From an uncultured Bacteroidota bacterium (lineage in GTDB: Bacteria > Bacteroidota > Bacteroidia > Bacteroidales > F082): 23,223 bases of DNA. The translations under genes and the position numbers were made by a program. The first letter of the stretch is position 1, and each line of letters opens with the position of its first letter. The notes beneath the pieces are model-generated. The model made no database searches, had not been told where the DNA came from, and saw nothing but the letters and a program-made list of their open reading frames with translations. Location: positions 1-23,223 of the forward strand of contig UQNO01000029.1 of NCBI GenBank assembly GCA_900542475.1, given 5' to 3'. Shown piece by piece: positions 15,401 to 21,519 of this stretch.

Positions 15401-16561
15401 TGTCACCGTGTTGAGGTTGCGGATTTGTGTCGTGTCCATGTTTTGGACGAGGTTGTTCGCCGAGTTGTCGGGATATGGCTTGCCTGAAATCATGTTAGGA
15501 TAAACCTTGGCATGGTTGTATATCCATTCGTCTTTGCCTTCGCCCAAGTCGGTGAACGCCACGATGTTACGACAGTTTTCGTAGTTCGAGTTAGTGTTTG
15601 TGACCCAAACCTCGATTTTCGTGATGTTGATGTCTGATGTCACTGTCGGCAGAGTGGCGAGAGCCGCCTCGTAGTTGTCACGGAAATACTGGCTGAGGAA
15701 GAAGTGTCGGTTTTCTTCATAGTCAATGGCTTCGAGTTTGAATTCCTGTGTCAGCGCGCCGCCGCTGACAGCTATGTTTTGCGTTTCGCTATCTTGGTAT
15801 GACGCGATGGCGGTGACTGTCGTCTTGCCGAACTTTAATTTGGTTTTAAAACCGAAAAGTGATTGAGTGCCGGTGATTAAGGTGCTTTGTAGCGGCATGC
15901 TGACGTTGCCCGCTTCGATGAGTTGCAGGATGTCGTCTTCGTCGCCCTCGTATTTCAATGTGAACTTGTTTTCAAAAGAGAACTGTGTCTTGGTGTTGTA
16001 GCTCATCTTGAACTGAATCTTCTCTCCGATTTTTGCCGAGGCGCTGAGCTGAATGTTCTCGGAGAAGTCGAAGTTGGTGGTTCTTTGCTGTGCGATAGTC
16101 ATCGAAGGGTCGTGGCGGCGTTGATATTTCACGCCAAAGGTCACGTCGGCGGAACCTTGCAGTTTGATGTCGATGGTGTTGCTGCCGAAAATCTTGTCGA
16201 ACACCTTGCCGCCCACGTAGATTGGTGGAATCAAGGAGTTGCCGTTGCTGACACCCGTCGCCGACTCGCGGCGGTCTCTCCAATAGTCTTTGAGGGCTTG
16301 TTTCTGCACAAAGTCGGCGTACTGTTCCTGTGTCATGATATATGGCTCACGATAGGTGAAGTCGCCGATTTTGCTGACGAAGACATATTGTCCGGTTATC
16401 GGGTCGTACTCTATGGAACGGGTGATATTATCCGGGTCTTTCAGCATGATGCCCGTTTGTTCGCCCTGACCGAAAGGGTCGTCGCTGCTTTGACCGATAG
16501 CAGTGTGGCTGAAGCAGACAAACAATAATGTTAAGAGATATATTAACTTCCTGATAATCAT
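9479..16561 (-). CDS. sprA: Type IX secretion translocon protein SprA (Sov)
   Basis: A 2,360-residue protein, the size expected for SprA/Sov. Signal peptide MIIRKLIYLLTLLFVCFSHT is followed by a large protein rich in alternating beta strands, consistent with the single-chain 36-strand outer-membrane barrel known for this family. Conserved-looking points include GQYVFVSKIGD near residue 55, the SAKIGEKIQFKMSYNT strand pair near residue 180, the SSYIDDFEGAKSTID segment near residue 800, and a C-terminal strand FAGVTARFSLSQ ending in an aromatic/hydrophobic pattern. SprA is the gate through which T9SS cargo crosses the outer membrane; in gliding species it is also needed for motility. It begins 10 nt after the ruvA stop, so the two are one operon. 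Long antisense and out-of-frame openings along this gene are shadows. Confidence 0.97.
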   Translation of the reverse strand: MIIRKLIYLLTLLFVCFSHTAIGQSSDDPFGQGEQTGIMLKDPDNITRSIEYDPITGQYVFVSKIGDFTYREPYIMTQEQYADFVQKQALKDYWRDRRESATGVSNGNSLIPPIYVGGKVFDKIFGSNTIDIKLQGSADVTFGVKYQRRHDPSMTIAQQRTTNFDFSENIQLSASAKIGEKIQFKMSYNTKTQFSFENKFTLKYEGDEDDILQLIEAGNVSMPLQSTLITGTQSLFGFKTKLKFGKTTVTAIASYQDSETQNIAVSGGALTQEFKLEAIDYEENRHFFLSQYFRDNYEAALATLPTVTSDINITKIEVWVTNTNSNYENCRNIVAFTDLGEGKDEWIYNHAKVYPNMISGKPYPDNSANNLVQNMDTTQIRNLNTVTSYLTGLGYTSGRDFEKIQKARKLSPNEYTVNRKLGFITLNITLNSNQTLAVAYQYTVIGQDGVFQVGEFSDQGIQEPNLLTAKMLRSTSVNTNMPMWNLMMKNVYNIRAYQVSPTNFMMNILYLGNDNGVATGYFADAPDDIKGNSLLNLMGMDRLNSQNNPVEGGDGMFDFVNGAATNGGTINAATGRIYFTVLEPFGSQIRDKIFKDHPALADKYAYDSLYTMTKVMAQQYTDKNKFRLEGRYTSSSGSEINLNALNVQPGSVRVTAGGIPLVENVDYTVDYTLGRVTILNEALLNSGSTINVSLENNTALSTIRKTYLGARVEHEINPTFIIGGTVLHLSERAYTSKVNYNDEPISNTIYGFDINYQTESQWLTDVLDKLPFYETKTKSRVTVSGEFARFIQGINKSSQQTGSSYIDDFEGAKSTIDMHQWNFWHLASTPQHQSHLFPEGSASGLDNGKNRAKLAWYTIDQSVFYDRYGNLLPPNINNEELSDNRVRQVLLTELYPNKDIQAGTSTNMSVLNLAYYPKERGPYNYDTESINRDGTFSNPEDRWGGIMRAIESSDFNATNVEYIEFWMMDPFYEGMDQTNTGKLYFNLGDVSEDVLRDGRMSYEHGLPTTATVENVDTTMWGRVPSLQALVNAFNSDPESRQYQDIGYDGLNNDDERKFFADFLTTMKTKVDDAAFNKINSDPSSDDYHYFRGSDFDSDPLYSSILERYKRYNGNEGNSPSEAQYTGDYTTNNSTRPDQEDINGDNILNESENYYQYVVELDPSKMQSSGQNFIADIREAVVQVPNGLTRRVKWYQFRIPIREPSKVVGNIEGYNSIRFMRMFLKGFKDDIVLRFATLNLVRGEWRTYTNAIQAPGEYQPGDQTNHTIFEMSAVNVEENSGRYPVPYCIPPGIDQEVYTGATSTVRQNEQALQLAVKHLVDGDARGVYKTTEFDFRFYKKLKMFVHAESMYEDDPVLDNEVTAFIRFGSDLTDNYYEYEVPLKITPWGTSKTDEYGIWPESNNFDIDFDKVVNVKSNRNTAIANGSTEVKTNRLYCERDGKNTIKVLGNPTISEVRSMMIGVRNPRRDDEVPQDKSVILWINELRMTDLNSSGGYAATGRVEAYLADLGRVTVAGSYKSAGYGSLETKITNNDLRANRYYSVAADIDLGKFMVPEKSGMTVPVHFDHNNTTITPEYNPLDPDVKLDRSMKDLDGHGQDSLNALARDVTKQTNFNVTNMRKNRVGSKKPHFWDVENLNASYAYTDQEQTTPDLEYNNQKSHRGGIGYSYSTGAKPWTPFANKKWASSPYMLLIKDFNLYYLPKSFSFNTEMYRQINTQKMRNKSSGLILLKETTAKSWDWTRNYDFRYDITKNLNFTYNAVSQAYIYEPAGNPERGSDEWKANRDTVRDELMRFGSISRFNQSVKLNYTIPINKVPFCDWLGSTINYTGNYRWIANSRYTQVRQGNTIENDNSVQFTATADLTRLYNRSAYLKKLMSPRRSSANSRNRNTVTDTLQKKERKDIGKAVADNALRIIFSVKKVSFSYSKNNGVSLPGFMTEPTMLGMDHAWAPGLGFVIGQNDNVLDQAINKGWLSTDSTFNKPYTERMSETYNYKIMLEPYTDLKIEVTGNRTYAENFSEYFRADEMGLFQFYTPTTGGNYSISYLMTATSFVDGDRLFNDLCENRQLIADRLAHENSAWIDLGEPYIDDEAGGRFPYGYTSSSQEVLTYAFLAAYSGKSANNVSLKLFQTVALPNWSVNFTGLSKIPALKKYFKTITLSHAYKSTFSVSAWSNNVNYDAHNKMAVFTGTNTKIPQYDMSQLLLSEQYSPLIGINLVFTNSFSPSIEYKKSRTVTLGFSNNQITEVNGREIIIGCGYTFKNLGFNMSLLDGNGSKKVSNDLKLKLDIGFRRDMTTLRSIDERHSQISSGQNKINIYLTGDYNLSQRLGMQVFFKYDMTNPFIANAYKTTNVFAGVTARFSLSQ

Positions 16562-16571
16562 ATCATTTCAA

Positions 16572-17156
16572 TTATAATAGTCTCAACGATTCCTTGATGA
16601 GAGTTTCCACCGATGGGTCGTCCATCTGCTTGAGAAGCTTGTCGATGGTCTTCTCGATACTCGTTTTGTTGAAACCCAAGACCATTAATGCAGATAACGC
16701 CTCGTCTTTCAATGTATTGTATCCGACAGGAGATTTTCCATCGCCGCCCGCCTCAAGTTTGCCTACTTTGTCATGCAGGTCAACGACGATGCGCTGGGCT
16801 GTCTTGGCGCCAATGCCTTTCACCCCTTGAATCATCCGGATATTGTTGGTCGCGATGGCGTCTGCCGCCTCTTTCACTGTCATCGACGACAAAATGAGGC
16901 GGGCGGTGTTGCAACCCACTCCCGACACCGTGATGAGCTGAAGAAAAAGCTCCCTCTCGCTTTCAGTGTAAAATCCATACAGAGTGTGCGCGTCTTCACG
17001 AATCGCAAGATGCACGAAAAGCTTTGCCTTCTCCTGCTCCCCAATAGCTGTGAAAGTGTTCAAAGTGATGTTAATCAAATATCCAATACCTTGATTGTCA
17101 ATTACTACATAAGTGGGGTTCTTCTCAACAACGGTTCCTGAAATGAAACTATACAT
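16572..17156 (-). CDS. ruvA: Holliday junction branch migration protein RuvA
   Basis: A 194-residue protein close to the normal RuvA length of about 200. The N-terminal OB-like domain begins MYSFISGTVVEKNPTYVVID; two helix-hairpin-helix motifs follow (VSGVGCNTARLIL, residues 78-90, and VKGIGAKTAQRIVVDL, residues 112-127); the C-terminal domain (EALSALMVLGFNK and on) is the RuvB-contacting domain. RuvA tetramers bind Holliday junctions and direct the RuvB motor. The ATG at 17156 matches the family start; an in-frame TTG five codons upstream is not needed. It leads the ruvA-sprA unit. Confidence 0.97.
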   Translation of the reverse strand: MYSFISGTVVEKNPTYVVIDNQGIGYLINITLNTFTAIGEQEKAKLFVHLAIREDAHTLYGFYTESERELFLQLITVSGVGCNTARLILSSMTVKEAADAIATNNIRMIQGVKGIGAKTAQRIVVDLHDKVGKLEAGGDGKSPVGYNTLKDEALSALMVLGFNKTSIEKTIDKLLKQMDDPSVETLIKESLRLL

Positions 17157-17186
17157 ATCAAAATTTGCCAATTATCTTTAAACTTG

Positions 17187-17194
17187 CAAAAATA
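17187..17194 (-). promoter_or_regulatory. Candidate -7 element of the ruvA-sprA operon
   Basis: TATTTTTG on the minus strand, 30 nt before the ruvA ATG, matches TAnnTTTG. No clear -33 element is visible. It is divergent from the phosphofructokinase promoter. Confidence 0.45.
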
Positions 17195-17237
17195 ATAAAA
17201 TTTTCAGTATGAAAAAGGATTATTTTTTTGAAAAAAT

Positions 17238-17268
17238 ATTGAATTGATTTAGGTTTTTTGTAACTTTG
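17238..17268 (+). promoter_or_regulatory. Promoter of the phosphofructokinase gene
   Basis: TAACTTTG (17261-17268) fits TAnnTTTG, and ATTG (17238-17241) sits 19 nt upstream as a -33 element. Transcription would start near 17275, giving a leader of about 150 nt that includes the inverted-repeat element at 17286-17374. Confidence 0.6.
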
Positions 17269-17285
17269 CACAATCCAACATGGAA

Positions 17286-17374
17286 TGAGATTTCTCCACT
17301 CCATGCGGTCGGTCGAAATGACAGACACCTGCCACCTCGTTTCGGGCGGAACGAGGTGAAGTCGAGAAATCTCA
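17286..17374. repeat. REP-like intergenic inverted-repeat element
   Basis: Perfect 11-bp outer arms TGAGATTTCTC (17286-17296) and GAGAAATCTCA (17364-17374), extended outside by TCCAA (17274-17278) and TTGGA (17380-17384), enclose a second hairpin: CACCTCGTTTC (17333-17343) pairing with GGAACGAGGTG (17348-17358) around a GGGC loop. Between them is the string GGTCGAAATGACAG. I recall arms and an inner string of this type as dispersed intergenic repeats in Bacteroidota genomes; only one copy is in this window. It lies wholly in the predicted phosphofructokinase leader. Confidence 0.7.
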
Positions 17375-17424
17375 AATAATTGGATGAGTTTCTTTGATTG
17401 GAAATTATTAAACATTATTTGTAT

Positions 17425-18645
17425 ATGAAATCAATAGTTATTCTCGCCGGCGGCGGTCCGGCCCCGGGCATCAACACGGTGGTGAGCACTGTGGCAAAGA
17501 CATTTTTAACCGACGGATTCCGTGTCATCGGTCTCCATGAAGGATATAAAAACCTGTTCAAACCTAATCCGAAAACGGTTGACATCGACTTCCTCTATGC
17601 CGACCAAATCATGAAGATGGGCGGCTCGGCCTTGCAGATGAGCCGTTACAAACCGAAAGACGAGGAGTTTAACGTCGATTTCTTCGTGAAAAACGATGTG
17701 AACCTCTTGGTGACAATCGGTGGCGACGATACCGCTTCGACGGCAAACCGCATCTCCAAGTTCTTGTTGAAAAATAATGTCCATGTGCAGAATATACATG
17801 TTCCGAAGACTATCGACAACGACCTTCCGTTGCCTGAAGGCAGTCCTACTTTCGGATATTATTCAGCCAAGGAAGCGGGAGTGAAGATTCTGCAAACCGT
17901 GTATGAGGACGCGCGCACCAGCGGCAACTGGTTCGTGGTGTCGGCGATGGGGCGTGAGGCTGGTCACCTCGCGTTCGGAATGGGTTATGCATGCCATTAC
18001 CCAATGATTATTATTCCTGAAATGTTCTACAAGACAAAGGTGACATTCGACAAGATTATGCGACTCATCATCAGCTCGATGATTAAACGCAAGATGACAG
18101 GCATCAACTACGGCGTGGCGAGCGTGAGCGAGGGGGTGTTTCACTTCATGACCGACGAGGATATTCACAACTCGGGCGTGAACTTCACCTACGACGAACA
18201 CGGTCACCCGGAACTCGGCAACGTCAGTAAGGCGCACATTTTCAATATGTTGCTGCAACAGTACTTGAAAATGTTGGGACTGAATATCAAGAGCCGTCCG
18301 GTAGAGGTCGGCTACGAAATACGTTGTGTCGACCCGTGTGCTTTCGACTTGCAATATTGCTCGATTCTCGGCTACGGCGTGAAAAAACTGTTCGACATGG
18401 GCATCACAGGCGCTATGGTGACCGCCGACCCGAAGGGACAGGTCAGCCCGCTGTATCTGAAAGATGTGGAGGACGAGAATGGCAAGGTGAAGCCGCGTCT
18501 CGTGAACATGCAAGGCGAGAAAGCCAAGCTGGTGTTCAACCACTGCATGCAATACATCACGCCCGCCGACTATGAAGGTGCGAAACAATTCGTGGAAAAC
18601 CCGGAAGAATACGATTTCAGGAAAATCCTGAATTGGACAAAGTAA
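17425..18645 (+). CDS. pfp: Pyrophosphate-dependent 6-phosphofructokinase
   Basis: A 406-residue PfkA-superfamily enzyme that phosphorylates fructose 6-phosphate in glycolysis. The N-terminal phosphate-binding loop is LAGGGPAPGINTVV. Phosphoryl donor choice is read from two sites: GGDD (residues 99-102), with Asp where ATP enzymes have Gly, and PKTIDND (127-133), with Lys where ATP enzymes have Gly. Both point to pyrophosphate as donor, making the step reversible. MGREAGHLA (175-183) is the substrate-binding stretch. The ATG at 17425 is chosen because MKSIVILAGG is the family start; an upstream ATG would add nine unlikely residues. It is monocistronic, with a promoter and structured leader before it and a terminator after it. 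Confidence 0.94.
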   Translation: MKSIVILAGGGPAPGINTVVSTVAKTFLTDGFRVIGLHEGYKNLFKPNPKTVDIDFLYADQIMKMGGSALQMSRYKPKDEEFNVDFFVKNDVNLLVTIGGDDTASTANRISKFLLKNNVHVQNIHVPKTIDNDLPLPEGSPTFGYYSAKEAGVKILQTVYEDARTSGNWFVVSAMGREAGHLAFGMGYACHYPMIIIPEMFYKTKVTFDKIMRLIISSMIKRKMTGINYGVASVSEGVFHFMTDEDIHNSGVNFTYDEHGHPELGNVSKAHIFNMLLQQYLKMLGLNIKSRPVEVGYEIRCVDPCAFDLQYCSILGYGVKKLFDMGITGAMVTADPKGQVSPLYLKDVEDENGKVKPRLVNMQGEKAKLVFNHCMQYITPADYEGAKQFVENPEEYDFRKILNWTK

Positions 18646-18672
18646 ATTATAGACGCGAAATGTTCAAAAAAC

Positions 18673-18702
18673 AAAAGAGACGCAACATGTTGCGTCTCTT
18701 TT
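18673..18702. terminator. Bidirectional terminator between convergent genes
   Basis: A perfect 15-bp palindromic arm pair (18673-18687 with 18688-18702; core GACGCAACATGTTGCGTC) has T-runs on both outer sides: TTTTT on the plus strand and TTTTGTTTTTT on the minus strand. It lies between the phosphofructokinase stop (18645) and the cargo-gene stop (18724). An extra copy of one arm, TGTTGCGTCTCT, follows at 18703-18714. With no real loop beyond the CATG centre, the tip must open by 3-4 nt. Confidence 0.88.
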
Positions 18703-18723
18703 TGTTGCGTCTCTACAACAAAA

Positions 18724-19893
18724 TTATTTTACAACGAATTTTTTCGATTGAATAATTCCGTCACCGTAGATTCTGATGACATAAATGCCGGCAGGCATGT
18801 CGCTAACGTTGACCTCGAATGTCTCTGCGTTGACCACATCGCTTGTGATTTCCGAGCCGGCGATGTCGTAGATACGATATTCGTTCACCATTGCCTCGCT
18901 TGTGAAGACAAGCTTGTCAGCCGCCGGATTAGGATAAACAGAAAGCATGTTCGCTTCTTGTTCAGGCACAGCAGTGAGCGTAATGTAATAGTCGATTGTA
19001 TATACAAAGAAAAATCCTCCGGTAAGACTGCTTGCCTCCGGGTCATATACGGAATCATCGCCGTCGAAGTAAACAGTGGCATTTTCATCAAACTCATAGC
19101 CTGTTTCGGGCAATAATGTCAGATACATGTAATAGGTGCCTCCTTCACTGAAGACAGATTCCGGTGTCAACTCGTAAGAATCACCATACCAAGCCAAGTC
19201 CACTATTGAATAAGGCGCTCCTGTCGGTACACTCACATCAAAATCCGGATTTGCGCCATAGACCGGAGCCGTATAGCCTTCGATATGAATCTCGCCAATG
19301 GTGTTTACGCTACTGCCACCACCCGTAACAGTTACATCGTCGATGAACAGATAGTTCTGATTTTCACTGTTGAAGTGACGAAAAGCCACATACTTGGTTC
19401 CTGCCGGAAGGGTTATGTTTCTCTCAATCCAAGGCCCCTGATTGCGGATTTCGCCTTCGGCCGTCGAGCTCTTTTCCCCGGAGTGTGCCATGCCCCTGGC
19501 GGTAGGAGCGTCTTCCTCAAACACAATACTGAAATCGCTCAAATTGATGCCGGTAGATGATGCCATGATTGCGTAATGATCAGGACAGTTAATGTTTGTG
19601 GAAACAAAATATTGTACATTTGTTGCGCCAGTGACATCGGGGGTAATCATCCAATTGTCGGGATTATAGGCTATAAAATCCCATGACCATGAACTGACCA
19701 TGTAGAAGCCACTGTGTGGAGGGTAAGTGCGAACGCCCCAGTTGCTGCCGTCTCCATCGTTGTCAACGAGAGTCCAGTTGTCCAAGTTGCCGCTCTCGAA
19801 GCCGTCGGTGAAGAGCACCTCGCTGTTGTTTTGTGCGTTAGCCATAAATGTAAATGCTAAAATCGCAAATACTGAAAGTAAAAATCTTTTCAT
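18724..19893 (-). CDS. T9SS cargo protein with cleaved-adhesin-like domain and type A sorting tail
   Basis: A 389-residue secreted protein. Signal peptide MKRFLLSVFAILAFTFMANAQ; then a domain (about residues 27-195) with FTDGFESGNLDNWTLVDNDG, GFYMVSSWSW, PDNWMITP and YLFIDDVTVTG, which matches the cleaved-adhesin / choice-of-anchor J fold known from gingipain haemagglutinin regions. A middle beta domain (about 200-310; GYTAPVYGANPDFDVSVP, GGTYYMYLTLLPETGYEF) resembles repeated Ig-like modules of surface proteins. The last ~75 residues (LSVYPNPAADKLVF, YRIYDIAGSEI, MPAGIYVIRIY, SKKFVVK) are a type A C-terminal sorting domain, removed during T9SS export. The ATG at 19893 gives the signal peptide; an upstream ATG would add 12 residues. 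It probably goes to the surface via SprA. Ligand unknown. Confidence 0.92.
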   Translation of the reverse strand: MKRFLLSVFAILAFTFMANAQNNSEVLFTDGFESGNLDNWTLVDNDGDGSNWGVRTYPPHSGFYMVSSWSWDFIAYNPDNWMITPDVTGATNVQYFVSTNINCPDHYAIMASSTGINLSDFSIVFEEDAPTARGMAHSGEKSSTAEGEIRNQGPWIERNITLPAGTKYVAFRHFNSENQNYLFIDDVTVTGGGSSVNTIGEIHIEGYTAPVYGANPDFDVSVPTGAPYSIVDLAWYGDSYELTPESVFSEGGTYYMYLTLLPETGYEFDENATVYFDGDDSVYDPEASSLTGGFFFVYTIDYYITLTAVPEQEANMLSVYPNPAADKLVFTSEAMVNEYRIYDIAGSEITSDVVNAETFEVNVSDMPAGIYVIRIYGDGIIQSKKFVVK

Positions 19894-19912
19894 AATTATA
19901 AGAATTAGTATA

Positions 19913-19959
19913 GGGTTCTGTAAATTCATTCTTTACCGTCGCAATGCAGACAAGAACCC
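19913..19959 (-). promoter_or_regulatory. Possible structured leader of the T9SS cargo gene
   Basis: In the leader, 7-bp arms GGGTTCT (minus 19959-19953) and AGAACCC (minus 19919-19913) can pair, with an inner 5-bp GTAAA/TTTAC stem (minus 19936-19932 with 19924-19920). It ends about 20 nt before the ATG. No known riboswitch class is recognised. Confidence 0.35.
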
Positions 19960-19994
19960 ATAATCTACACCTCGACTTAGTCATGTTGATGGTA

Positions 19995-20002
19995 CAAAAA
20001 TA
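19995..20002 (-). promoter_or_regulatory. Candidate -7 element of the T9SS cargo gene
   Basis: TATTTTTG on the minus strand fits TAnnTTTG and would give a leader of about 95 nt. The surrounding tract 20003-20057 is poly(A)/poly(T)-rich with no good -33 TTG at standard spacing. Confidence 0.4.
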
Positions 20003-20111
20003 CTGATTTTTTTCAAAATAAAAATGTTTTTTTTGTATTTTTTTTTGAAAAAAAATTTTAGGACGGTAAAAATAAGATATTGATTGTCAATATATACGCA
20101 ACACTTGTGGA

Positions 20112-20129
20112 GACACGACATGCCGCGTC
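20112..20129. repeat. Degenerate palindrome related to the 18673-18702 element
   Basis: GACACGACATGCCGCGTC is an imperfect palindrome. As minus-strand RNA both mismatches become G-U pairs, giving a full 9-bp stem. Over 20 bp it matches 15 positions of the terminator core at 18678-18697, suggesting a common origin. It sits 24 nt beyond the aspartate kinase stop but has no T-run, so terminator activity is doubtful. Confidence 0.45.
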
Positions 20130-20152
20130 GGTGCTAATCAAAAAAGGAAAAT

Positions 20153-21421
20153 TCAACCAATAACCAATTGCAATGTGCTTCGGCTTCTTTGTTCTACGAA
20201 AACCTGTTTGTCTTCGATAAATTCTTTTTCTATGCCGTTCTCGTAGTGGCGGATGGTGAAGAGTTGCAGGTCGGTGTTGTATTTTATGATGAACGATTGT
20301 TCGAGTTCGGCGATGAGGCGTGTGAGTTTGCGTTCATTTTCGTCGAAGCAGACGGAGAGGTCGAGGGCTGATGTTTGAATCATGTTGGTGTGGATGTCGA
20401 GTTCGTCGAGCATTGCGAAGAGTATGCCGAGGTTCTGCTCGTTCATGAAGGAATAGTCGCGCGGTCTTATCGTCACGAGTGTTTGACGATCTTTCACGAT
20501 GAAAGAAGGGATATATTTGATGAACTCGTCGCTGCCATCGACGATGGTGGGTTCTATAGATGCGTCAAGGAAACAGCGCACTTTCAGAGGAATGTTCTTG
20601 TTTTGCAGCGGCTTGGTGGTTTTAGGGTGCAGCACCGACGCTCCGTAAAACGTCAACTCGGTGGCTTCGGAGTAGGAGAGATGCGGTATCTTCTCGGTGT
20701 GCTCGAAACGTTTTGGGTCGGCGTTGCGCACTCCATCGACATCTTTCCAAACGGACAATTCATTGGCATCTAATAAGTTAGCAAAGACAGCCCCTGTGTA
20801 GTCGGAGCCTTCGCGGCCGAGTGTCGTGGAAACCACGGGTTTGGTGGACGAACCTATAAAACCTTGAACAATATACAATGTTCCGTCGTGCTCCCGCTGA
20901 AGTTTCTCGATGCGCAGACGGCTCTCGTCCCAGTCAACGTTGGCGGCGCGGAAAGTATGGTCGGTGATGATATATTGGCGTGCGTCGAGGAGTTTGTTTT
21001 TGATGCCGTTGTCGTTCAGATAAGCCGATATTATCGTGGTTGACAGCATCTCGCCGAAGCTGACGGTTTGGTCGTATTGGTAATCATAGTCGTAGCCGGT
21101 TTCCTGAAGGTTGAGATACAGGTCAAGAAAAAGATTTGTAACTGCTTCAAACACAGGGTGTCCGGTGTTGCCGTCAAAGAGTTCTGTCATGATTTTCTCA
21201 TGATATTCCATGAGGTCTTTAAGAGCGTGTATCGGCAGATGGCCGTCGTTGTCGCGGAAATTTCCGAGTGCTTTCTCTATGCCGTTGGTGGTCTTTCCCA
21301 TTGCCGAGACGACGAGCAGCAGGTCGCTGCGCTCTTCATTGTCAAGGATTTTCTTAAGGTTTCTCACGGCATCGGCGTCCTTCACCGAGGCTCCACCGAA
21401 TTTATAGACTCTTTTTATCAT
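20153..21421 (-). CDS. lysC: Aspartate kinase
   Basis: A 422-residue monofunctional aspartokinase, which makes aspartyl phosphate at the head of the lysine, threonine and methionine (and diaminopimelate) pathways. The N-terminal VYKFGGASVKD (residues 5-15) binds ATP and aspartate; SFGEMLSTTI, VVSTTLGREGSDYTGAVFA and WKDVDGVRNADP are further kinase-domain signatures. The C-terminal ~125 residues form the regulatory ACT region (FMNEQNLGILFAMLDELDI, LDLSVCFDE), so feedback inhibition is likely, though by which amino acid cannot be told. No homoserine dehydrogenase domain is fused. The ATG at 21421 is preferred over one six codons upstream because it puts the KFGG motif at its usual position. The gene is 98 nt from the Gate-domain gene upstream; no convincing promoter is seen there. 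Confidence 0.95.
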   Translation of the reverse strand: MIKRVYKFGGASVKDADAVRNLKKILDNEERSDLLLVVSAMGKTTNGIEKALGNFRDNDGHLPIHALKDLMEYHEKIMTELFDGNTGHPVFEAVTNLFLDLYLNLQETGYDYDYQYDQTVSFGEMLSTTIISAYLNDNGIKNKLLDARQYIITDHTFRAANVDWDESRLRIEKLQREHDGTLYIVQGFIGSSTKPVVSTTLGREGSDYTGAVFANLLDANELSVWKDVDGVRNADPKRFEHTEKIPHLSYSEATELTFYGASVLHPKTTKPLQNKNIPLKVRCFLDASIEPTIVDGSDEFIKYIPSFIVKDRQTLVTIRPRDYSFMNEQNLGILFAMLDELDIHTNMIQTSALDLSVCFDENERKLTRLIAELEQSFIIKYNTDLQLFTIRHYENGIEKEFIEDKQVFVEQRSRSTLQLVIG

Positions 21422-21519
21422 AACGACTTGAAATTTCACATAATAACGTTACAAAAACATAAAAAAGTGCAAGGTGCGATGTAAAATTTTTCGATGTGTC
21501 GTTTTGTCGAGGCGCACAT

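Noticed and set aside
14771..15487. 238-residue plus-strand frame opposite sprA.
   Set aside because: It is antisense to a well-supported gene, and its His/Val-rich composition fits an antisense shadow of GC-biased third positions.
17863..18588. 241-residue minus-strand frame opposite the phosphofructokinase gene.
   Set aside because: Antisense shadow; the plus strand encodes all signature motifs of the enzyme family.
20003..20060. Poly(A)/poly(T)-rich tract as a replication or attachment site.
   Set aside because: AT-rich intergenic DNA is normal in this genome; no iterons, att repeats or integrase gene are present.
21422..21519. Possible terminator or promoter between the Gate-domain gene and lysC.
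   Set aside because: Only short, imperfect pairings and no TAnnTTTG with a matching -33 could be seen, so nothing is claimed for this 98-nt gap.
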